From NCBI GenBank assembly GCA_003476595.1, contig DMTU01000017.1, forward strand, positions 1 to 6,767: a stretch of DNA of 6,767 nucleotides, written 5' to 3'. The position numbers and the translations under genes were made by a program. Source of the DNA: Acidimicrobiaceae bacterium (GTDB lineage: Bacteria > Actinomycetota > Acidimicrobiia > Acidimicrobiales > Salinilacustritrichaceae). Below are positions 1 through 6,767 of this stretch, piece by piece (within the stretch, counting starts at the first letter, position 1; each line of letters opens with the position of its first letter). The notes under the pieces were generated by a model that was not told the DNA's origin, did not search any database, and saw only the letters and a list, made by a program, of their open reading frames with translations.

Positions 1-49
1 GGAGCGCCAGCGAGCAGCCGGCACGCGGCGCGGCGGAGCCGACCGCCAT
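1..49 (-). CDS. Possible start of a downstream minus-strand gene (partial, runs off left edge)
   Basis: An ATG on the minus strand at 49-47 shares one base with the stop codon of the upstream ATPase gene (TGATG arrangement), which is typical of translationally coupled genes. The reading frame stays open for the 16 codons to the window edge, reading MAVGSAAPRAGCSLAL. Genes for this ATPase type are commonly followed by a von Willebrand factor A-domain protein, so that would be the expected product, but these residues do not identify it. No clear Shine-Dalgarno precedes the ATG. Other frames are also open over this short stretch, so the call rests mainly on the overlap geometry and on context. 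Confidence 0.3.
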   Translation of the reverse strand, partial: MAVGSAAPRAGCSLAL

Positions 50-1464
50 CAGGATCGCGCCCGGTAGCTGGACCGGGAGCCGACGTGCTCCTTGTTCAGC
101 CGCTTGCCGAGGTGCAGGCCCTCGAGGAGGAACTCCACCGCCGCGGCCATGGCGGCGGCGGACTCGTCGCCGTCGGTGAGGCCGACGACCTGGGCCTTGA
201 GCCCGGGCATCTCCTCGGCGAGGGCGGCGAGGTCGGCGGAGGAGATGTCGTCCCCGGCGTCGACGATGCGACCCTCCTCGAAGGCGTCGATGACGTCGCG
301 GAGCATCGCCGGGTCGGTGCGCTCGCGGAACACGGTGAGCACCGCGGCCTTCACCAGGTGCTCGGCGATGACCTCGTCGCGGCCGTCGTCGAGGGACTCG
401 ATCTCGATCTTGCCCATCGTCGATGCCGCCAGCGCATCGAGGTCGGACACGCGGGGCACGACGATGTCCTCACCGTGGCGCAGGGCCCGCCGAGCGGCGT
501 TGGCGATGAGCACCTCGTGGTTGGACACGGTGAGGCGCACCGACACGCCGGAGCGCTGGTTGACGTGGGGCGACTGGCGGGCCAGGTGCGACAGCGTGGC
601 CACGATCTGGCTCATGTAGCTCGGCATCGCCGAGTGGATGCCCTCGGCCTGGAGCGGCGTGGACTCCTGGGCGGCGATGATCATCTCGGTCTCGACGTCG
701 AGGGGGTAGTGGGTGCGGATCTGGCTGCCGAAGCGGTCCTTCAGCGGCGTGATGATCCGGCCGCGGTTGGTGTAGTCCTCGGGGTTGGCCGACGCGACCA
801 GCATGACGTCGAGGGGCAGGCGCACCTTGTAGCCCCGGATCTGCACGTCGCGCTCCTCGAGCACGTTGAGCAGGCCGACCTGGATGCGCTCGGAGAGGTC
901 GGGCAGCTCGTTGATGGCGAAGATGCCGCGGTTGGTGCGGGGCACGAGGCCGTAGTGGAGGGTGAGCTCGTCGGAGAGGTAACGACCCTCGGCGACCTTG
1001 ATCGGGTCGACCTCGCCGATGAGGTCGGCGATGGAGGTGTCGGGGGTGGCGAGCTTCTCGCCGAAGCGCTCGTCGCGGTGGACCCAGTCGATCTCGGTGT
1101 CCTCGCCCATCTCCTCGACCAGGTCGCGGGCGTAGCGGGACACCGGGTTGTACGGATCGTCGTGGATCTCGGAGCCCTTGACGATCGGCATCCACTCGTC
1201 GAGCAGGCGGGTGAGGGAGCGGATCATGCGGGTCTTGGCCTGGCCGCGCTCGCCGAGGAAGACCACGTCGTGTCCGGCCAGCAGCGCGTTCTCCAGCTGG
1301 GGCATGACCGTCTGCTCGTAGCCGAGCACGCCCTCGAAGAGCGGCTCACCGGCCCGGATCTTGGTGACGGCGTTGCGCCGCACCTCCTCCTTCACCGGCC
1401 GGGACTCCCAACCGGACTCCCGGAGCGCGCCGAGGGTGGACGGGAGGCTGGACGGTGCTGCCAT
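49..1464 (-). CDS. MoxR/magnesium-chelatase subunit I-like AAA+ ATPase
   Basis: A 471-residue AAA+ ATPase of the MoxR/ChlI-like group, which in actinobacteria is often annotated as 'magnesium chelatase' although it lies outside pigment gene clusters. Members are thought to act as ATP-driven remodelling factors, usually with a VWA-domain partner; the client here is unknown. Visible motifs are a Walker A-type loop GERGQAKT (residues 71-78), a Walker B-type strand IFAINE (181-186), sensor 1 in SANPED (N227) and an arginine-finger candidate in LKDRFG (R244). Residues from about 300 form the helical lid and C-terminal region. Both Walker motifs are non-canonical: Ala replaces the last Gly of the P-loop, and Asn185 stands where Walker B Asp is usual. 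There is no signal peptide or membrane segment, so the protein is cytoplasmic. The ATG at 1464 is chosen because the protein then starts just before a family-like N-terminal helix and a -10 box lies 6 nt upstream. Real bacteriochlorophyll chelatase is unlikely, as no bch/chl genes are nearby. Confidence 0.92.
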   Translation of the reverse strand: MAAPSSLPSTLGALRESGWESRPVKEEVRRNAVTKIRAGEPLFEGVLGYEQTVMPQLENALLAGHDVVFLGERGQAKTRMIRSLTRLLDEWMPIVKGSEIHDDPYNPVSRYARDLVEEMGEDTEIDWVHRDERFGEKLATPDTSIADLIGEVDPIKVAEGRYLSDELTLHYGLVPRTNRGIFAINELPDLSERIQVGLLNVLEERDVQIRGYKVRLPLDVMLVASANPEDYTNRGRIITPLKDRFGSQIRTHYPLDVETEMIIAAQESTPLQAEGIHSAMPSYMSQIVATLSHLARQSPHVNQRSGVSVRLTVSNHEVLIANAARRALRHGEDIVVPRVSDLDALAASTMGKIEIESLDDGRDEVIAEHLVKAAVLTVFRERTDPAMLRDVIDAFEEGRIVDAGDDISSADLAALAEEMPGLKAQVVGLTDGDESAAAMAAAVEFLLEGLHLGKRLNKEHVGSRSSYRARS

Positions 1465-1470
1465 GGGGCC

Positions 1471-1498
1471 AACCTATCGGCCACCCCGAGGGCGTCGA
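1471..1498 (-). promoter_or_regulatory. Candidate leaderless promoter of the AAA+ ATPase gene
   Basis: On the minus strand, TAGGTT (1476-1471) fits the actinobacterial -10 consensus TANNNT and ends 6 nt before the ATG at 1464. TCGACG (1498-1493) matches TTGACA at four of six positions and is 16 nt upstream of the -10. No Shine-Dalgarno lies between the -10 and the ATG, so transcription probably starts at or next to the A of the start codon. This is a pattern match only. Confidence 0.5.
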
Positions 1499-1504
1499 CC
1501 TCGG
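1486..1504. promoter_or_regulatory. Dyad CCGAGG-N7-CCTCGG between divergent genes (possible operator)
   Basis: Two perfect 6-bp inverted arms (1486-1491 and 1499-1504) flank a 7-bp centre. The dyad overlaps the -35 element proposed for the minus-strand ATPase gene and is centred about 31 bp before the start of the plus-strand glycosidase gene. That position would let one regulator affect both. A 6-bp dyad can easily arise by chance in DNA this GC-rich, so the functional call is weak. Confidence 0.25.
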
Positions 1505-1510
1505 TCCTCG

Positions 1511-1516
1511 TAGGCT
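1511..1516 (+). promoter_or_regulatory. Candidate -10 box of the GH2 gene
   Basis: TAGGCT matches TANNNT and ends 9 nt before the ATG at 1526. There is no Shine-Dalgarno upstream of that ATG, which suggests a leaderless or near-leaderless transcript. I could not find a convincing -35 element at 16-18 bp spacing. Confidence 0.35.
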
Positions 1517-1525
1517 CCGGCGCCG

Positions 1526-3655
1526 ATGACGCTCCCCGACCAGTGGCTGGCCGCACCGGCCGACGAAGACCTGCGCCGCACCTTCGCCGACCCCGATCTG
1601 GACGACTCCGGTTGGGAGCCCATCGCCGTGCCCGGCCACTGGCGGTCGACGCCGGCCTTCGCCGACCACGACGGCCCGCTCCTGCACCGGGCCCGCTTCG
1701 AGCAGTCCCCCGGTGCCGGCGACCGGCGGTGGTGGCTGCGCTTCGACGGCCTCTTCTACGAGGGCGACGTGTGGCTGGACGGCACCTACCTCGGCGCCAC
1801 GGAGGGCTACTTCTTCGCCCACGAGTTCGAGGTCACCGAGCAGCTGCGGGCCCGCAGCGAGCACCAGCTCGCCGTCGAGGTGGCGTGCTCGCCCCAGACG
1901 AACCGCGCCCACAAGCGCAACATCACCGGTGTGTTCCAGCACTGGGACTTCCTGGACCCGGACTGGAACCCGGGCGGCATCTGGCGGCCGGTGCACGTCG
2001 AGGAGTCCGGGCCGGTGCGGATCCGCCACCTGGTCACCCGCTGCCTCGAGGCCACCCCCGCCCGGGCCGTGCTCTCGCTCACCGCCGACCTCGATGCCGC
2101 GGAGGCGACCGAGGTCCACCTCCGCACCACGGTGGGCGCCGCCGACCACGGCACCGACCGCACGCTGGCCGCCGGCGCCAACACGGTCGAGTGGACCGTG
2201 ACGGTGGAGCGCCCGCAGCTGTGGTGGCCCCACGCCCTCGGCGACGCGCACCTGGAGCAGACCACCGTCGAGGTGCGCGTCCGCGACGCCGTCGGCAGCC
2301 GCGTGTCGGACCGGCGGCGGTTCCGCACCGGCCTGCGCCAGGTGTCCATGCGCAAGTGGGTGCTGTCGGTCAACGGCGAGCGCCTGTTCTGCAAGGGCGC
2401 CAACCTCGGGCCCACCCGCATGGCGCTCGGCGAGGCCACGCCGGACGAGCTCGCGGCCGACGTCGAGGCCGCCAAGGCCACCGGCCTGGACCTGCTGCGC
2501 GTCCACGGCCACGTCGGCCGGCCCGAGACCTACGACGCCGCCGACCGGGCCGGGATGCTGCTGTGGCAGGACTTCCCGCTGCAGTGGGGCTACGCCCGCT
2601 CCATCCGGCGCCAGGCCCAGCGCCAGGCCACCGAGATGGTGGCCATGCTGGCCCACCACCCCTCCGTGGCCATCTGGTGCGGGCACAACGAGCCGATGGG
2701 GCTCGACATCTCGCCCGAGGCCTTCACGGAACCGCACCGCCTCGCCGGTCTCGGCCTGCGCGCCCTGGTCTCCCAGCAGGTGCCGACCTGGAACAAGACG
2801 GTGCTGGACCGGACCGTCAAGCGGGCCATCGAGGCCGCCGACGGCACCCGTCCCGTCATCAAGCACTCGGGCGTCCTGCCCCGCCTGCCCGCGCTCGAGG
2901 GCACCGACAGCCACCTCTACTTCGGCTGGTACTGGGGCGACGAGCGCGACCTCCCAGGCTTCGCCCGGGCGATGCCGAGCCAGGTCCGCTTCCCGACCGA
3001 GTTCGGCGCCCAGGCCGTGCCCGAGACCGACGACTTCATGGATGCGGCGCAGTGGCCGGACCTCGACTGGGACCGGCTGGGCCGCACCCACAACCTGCAG
3101 CTCGCCCTCCTGGACCGCCACGTGCCCCGCGAGGGCCGGACCTACGAGGAGTGGAAGGACGCCACCCAGGCGTACCAGGCGACCCTGCTCCGCCACCACG
3201 TGGAGACGCTGCGTCGGCTCAAGTACCGCCCGACGGGCGGCTTCTGCCAGTTCGCCTTCGCCGACGCCCACCCGGGGGTGACCTGGTCGGTGCTCGACCA
3301 CGAGCGGGTGCCCAAGGCCGGCCACGCCGCCCTCGCCGAGGCGTGCCGGCCGGTGATCGTCGTCGCCGATCGACCGCCGGCCGCGGTCGCTCCCGGGCGG
3401 GCCCTCGCCCTCGACGTCCACCTCGTGTCGGACCGCAGGGTCGACCTCACCGGGACGGTCGAGGTCGAGGCGTGCTGGGAGGGTGGCGGCCACCGGTGGG
3501 CCTTCACCGGCGACGTGCCCGCCGACGCCTGCGTGCTCGTCGGCACGGTCCAGCTCGAGGTCCCCGACGCCCCCGGCGAGCTCGTCATCGCGCTAAGCGG
3601 GGAGGTGGGCGACGACCGCCCCACCAACGAGTACCGCACCACCATCACCGCGTGA
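1526..3655 (+). CDS. Glycoside hydrolase family 2 protein, beta-mannosidase-like
   Basis: A 709-residue retaining beta-glycosidase of family GH2, closest in motif style to the beta-mannosidase/exo-glucosaminidase branch. Domains in order: a jelly-roll sugar-binding domain (about 20-160, with VPGHW at 35-39, RFDG at 72-75 and VWLDG at 82-86); an immunoglobulin-like domain (about 165-268, with LWWPHALGD at 232-240); a TIM barrel (about 270-600, with LLRVHGH and WQDFPL); and a C-terminal beta domain. The likely acid/base is Glu389 in CGHNEP, and the likely nucleophile is Glu492 in FPTEFGAQA. Both are present, so the enzyme should be active. It is shorter than many GH2 beta-mannosidases, which exceed 800 residues. 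No signal peptide or membrane anchor is visible, so it should act in the cytoplasm on imported oligosaccharides or glycosides. No sugar transporter or regulator adjoins it, and the substrate cannot be told from sequence. It diverges from the ATPase gene and lies 50 bp upstream of sdhC. Confidence 0.9.
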   Translation: MTLPDQWLAAPADEDLRRTFADPDLDDSGWEPIAVPGHWRSTPAFADHDGPLLHRARFEQSPGAGDRRWWLRFDGLFYEGDVWLDGTYLGATEGYFFAHEFEVTEQLRARSEHQLAVEVACSPQTNRAHKRNITGVFQHWDFLDPDWNPGGIWRPVHVEESGPVRIRHLVTRCLEATPARAVLSLTADLDAAEATEVHLRTTVGAADHGTDRTLAAGANTVEWTVTVERPQLWWPHALGDAHLEQTTVEVRVRDAVGSRVSDRRRFRTGLRQVSMRKWVLSVNGERLFCKGANLGPTRMALGEATPDELAADVEAAKATGLDLLRVHGHVGRPETYDAADRAGMLLWQDFPLQWGYARSIRRQAQRQATEMVAMLAHHPSVAIWCGHNEPMGLDISPEAFTEPHRLAGLGLRALVSQQVPTWNKTVLDRTVKRAIEAADGTRPVIKHSGVLPRLPALEGTDSHLYFGWYWGDERDLPGFARAMPSQVRFPTEFGAQAVPETDDFMDAAQWPDLDWDRLGRTHNLQLALLDRHVPREGRTYEEWKDATQAYQATLLRHHVETLRRLKYRPTGGFCQFAFADAHPGVTWSVLDHERVPKAGHAALAEACRPVIVVADRPPAAVAPGRALALDVHLVSDRRVDLTGTVEVEACWEGGGHRWAFTGDVPADACVLVGTVQLEVPDAPGELVIALSGEVGDDRPTNEYRTTITA

Positions 3656-3666
3656 CCCCGGGGTGA

Positions 3667-3697
3667 TTGCCCCCCGTCGTGGGGGTGCGGGTACCGT
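3667..3697 (+). promoter_or_regulatory. Candidate leaderless promoter of the sdhCAB operon
   Basis: TACCGT (3692-3697) fits the TANNNT -10 consensus and ends 8 nt before the ATG at 3706. TTGCCC (3667-3672) matches TTGACA at four of six positions but with a long 19-bp spacer. No Shine-Dalgarno precedes the ATG. This fits an operon whose first gene is translated from a leaderless mRNA while its downstream genes carry ribosome binding sites. Confidence 0.45.
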
Positions 3698-3705
3698 GCG
3701 AATCC

Positions 3706-4640
3706 ATGCAGACCATGGAGCAGTCAGCCTCGTCAGGGGGTGCGGGCGCTGGGGTCGAGCCCGTGAACCCTCCACGCCGCCCCGCGCCGTGGCCGGTGCA
3801 GTTCTACCGATCGGCCGTGGGCAAGAAGTGGGTCATGGCCATCACGGGCATCATGCTCATGGGCTTCGTGTTCGGCCACATGGTCGGCAACCTCAAGATG
3901 TACCAGGGCGCCCACGCCCTCAACGTCTACGGCGAGTCGCTGCGAGAGCTGCTCTACCCCCTGCTCCCCCGCACGCTCACCCTCTGGATCATCCGCGTCG
4001 GGCTGATCCTCGCCTTCGTGTTCCACATCCACGCGGCGGCGAGCCTCACCCTGATGAACCGCCGGGCCAACGCCGGCGGCTACGAGAGCAAGCGGTCCTG
4101 GCAGGCGGCCAACACGGCCAGCCGCTCGATGCGCTTCACCGGCATCGTGATCCTCGCCTACCTGATCTGGCACCTCGCCGACTTCACCTGGGGCTGGGTC
4201 AACCCGGACTTCGTGCGCGGCGACGTCTACCGCAACGTGCAGGCGAGCCTCACCAACGCGATCCCCGCCGCCATCTACGTGCTCGCCACGCTCGCCCTCG
4301 GCGTGCACCTCTTCCACGGGGCCTGGAGCCTGTTCCAGAGCCTGGGGTTGAACAACCCGAAGTACAACAGCTGGCGCCGCGGGTTCGCCATGGGCTTCGC
4401 GGGCCTCATCACCATCGGCAACCTCAGCTTCCCGTTGGCCGTCGTCTCGGGCGCCGCCTCCGACGACGTCTGCTACGAGGAGGGTGACCGCATCGTCACC
4501 TGCGAGACCGTGTTCGCCGAGGCCATCGAGGACGGCCGCCTGAGCATCGAGCAGTACGACGAGCTCGGCGACGGCGAACGACTCAGGATCATCAAGGCCT
4601 ACGAGGCCAACGAAGAGCTCCGCTTCGAGGAGGGCACGTC

Positions 4641-4644
<4 letters not shown>
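3706..4644 (+). CDS. sdhC: Succinate dehydrogenase cytochrome b558-type membrane subunit
   Basis: A 312-residue di-haem membrane anchor of succinate:quinone oxidoreductase, which moves electrons from the SdhB iron-sulphur clusters to quinone. Five hydrophobic helices are visible at about 43-63, 92-117, 143-163, 183-208 and 227-250. Histidines suited to axial haem ligation lie in four of them: H58 (FGHMVGN), H107/H109 (FHIHAA), H156 (WHLADF) and H201/H204 (HLFHGAW). One five-helix subunit replaces the separate SdhC and SdhD of the E. coli type, so no sdhD is expected. Basic residues cluster in the N-terminus and in the 2-3 and 4-5 loops, giving N-terminus in and C-terminus out. Residues 251-312 form an acidic extension (19 Asp/Glu, 6 Lys/Arg) with Cys256 and Cys266, beyond the usual end of the family. 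ATG 3706 was chosen for its -10 spacing; ATG 3715 (three codons later) is an alternative. The frame extends upstream to a TTG at 3667, but that start lacks support. The gene overlaps sdhA by 4 nt. Confidence 0.95.
4627..4634 (+). promoter_or_regulatory. Shine-Dalgarno for sdhA
   Basis: GAGGAGGG inside the end of sdhC is a strong ribosome binding site placed 6 nt before GTG 4641. It fixes the GTG as the sdhA start rather than the later in-frame ATG at 4713. Confidence 0.8.
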
Positions 4645-6561
<1,917 letters not shown>

Positions 6562-6563
<2 letters not shown>

Positions 6564-6567
6564 AGGA
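6562..6567 (+). promoter_or_regulatory. Shine-Dalgarno for sdhB
   Basis: AGAGGA overlaps the sdhA stop codon (TAG) and lies 7 nt before ATG 6575, a good position for translation of sdhB from the shared mRNA. Confidence 0.65.
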
Positions 6568-6574
6568 CCCCCTG

Positions 6575-6767
6575 ATGAAACTCACCCTCAACATCTGGCG
6601 CCAGGGCAGCATGCAGGCCAAGGGCGAGATGCGCACGTACCAGCTCGCCAACGTGTCGGACGACATCTCCTTCCTGGAGATGCTCGACATGCTCAACGAG
6701 CAGCTCATCGCCCAGGGCGAGGAGCCCGTCGAGTTCGAGCACGACTGCCGCGAGGGCATCTGCGGCT
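6575..6767 (+). CDS. sdhB: Succinate dehydrogenase iron-sulphur subunit (N-terminal part, cut by window edge)
   Basis: The first 64 codons of the iron-sulphur subunit, which links SdhA FAD to the SdhC haems. The start MKLTLNIWRQG forms the first strand of the N-terminal plant-type ferredoxin domain. The stretch FEHDCREGICG carries the first two [2Fe-2S] ligands at Cys58 and Cys63. The third and fourth ligands and the C-terminal [4Fe-4S]/[3Fe-4S] domain lie beyond the right edge. The 11-nt gap after sdhA and the Shine-Dalgarno at 6562-6567 place it in the same operon. Identity is secure despite the truncation, because the CREGICG motif directly follows sdhA. The truncation comes from the window and is not a gene defect. 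Confidence 0.97.
   Translation, partial: MKLTLNIWRQGSMQAKGEMRTYQLANVSDDISFLEMLDMLNEQLIAQGEEPVEFEHDCREGICG

Noticed and set aside
1346..3493. A 715-codon minus-strand frame antisense to the GH2 gene
   Set aside because: Its composition is the mirror of GC-rich coding DNA (Gly, Val, Arg, His, Ala), with no recognisable domain. The plus-strand GH2 frame has both catalytic motifs.
3655..3664. Perfect 10-bp palindrome ACCCCGGGGT at the GH2 stop codon
   Set aside because: It has no loop, so it is not a terminator, and it is simple C/G runs. No second copy was seen near another promoter to support an operator.
85..3666. A 1193-codon open plus-strand frame crossing the ATPase gene antisense and the GH2 gene out of frame
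   Set aside because: It spans two well-supported genes on opposite strands and their intergenic region, and its translation is Arg/Pro/Gly/His-rich low-complexity sequence with no domain. It is a by-product of high GC.
3671..3685. Hairpin CCCCC-GTCGT-GGGGG between GH2 and sdhC as a terminator
   Set aside because: The stem is only 5 bp, no T-run follows, and it sits within the proposed sdh promoter spacer. In this GC-rich DNA such stems are common.
3667..3705. Upstream TTG start adding 13 residues to SdhC
   Set aside because: No ribosome binding site precedes the TTG, and the candidate promoter -10 (3692-3697) lies inside this stretch. ATG 3706 fits better.

Overview
The window is very GC-rich DNA with strong G/C preference at third codon positions, as in high-GC Actinomycetota. 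The succinate dehydrogenase has the Bacillus/actinobacterial b558-type layout, with one five-helix haem subunit and gene order C-A-B. The flavoprotein carries the N-terminal extension usual in actinobacterial homologues. A member of Acidimicrobiia or a related deep actinobacterial lineage is plausible, but the sequence alone does not settle the genus.

Layout. Positions 49-1464 (minus strand) hold a MoxR/magnesium-chelatase-I-like AAA+ ATPase. Its stop codon overlaps a possible start codon of a further minus-strand gene that runs off the left edge. A 61-bp divergent intergenic region (1465-1525) follows, with a minus-strand promoter, a plus-strand -10 box and a small dyad. Positions 1526-3655 (plus) hold a cytoplasmic glycoside hydrolase family 2 enzyme of the beta-mannosidase-like type. 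After a short spacer with a candidate promoter comes a plus-strand operon: sdhC (3706-4644), sdhA (4641-6563) and the first 64 codons of sdhB (6575 to the right edge). There is no gene-free stretch over 300 bases, and I saw no RNA gene, mobile element or CRISPR array.

How it works together. The sdh genes encode succinate:quinone oxidoreductase. SdhA oxidises succinate at a covalently bound FAD, SdhB carries electrons through iron-sulphur clusters, and SdhC passes them through two haems b to membrane quinone. sdhC and sdhA overlap by 4 nt and sdhA and sdhB are 11 nt apart, so the three are almost certainly co-transcribed and translationally linked. The ATPase and the glycosidase have no evident functional tie to the complex or to each other.

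Most of the window is ordinary core metabolism, and I do not see a new multi-gene system. The points worth a second look are: non-canonical Walker A and B motifs in the ATPase; three genes whose starts look leaderless (a TANNNT box 6-9 nt before ATG and no Shine-Dalgarno); a dyad between the divergent genes; an acidic, two-cysteine C-terminal extension on SdhC predicted to face outside the membrane; and an orphan intracellular GH2 enzyme of unknown substrate.
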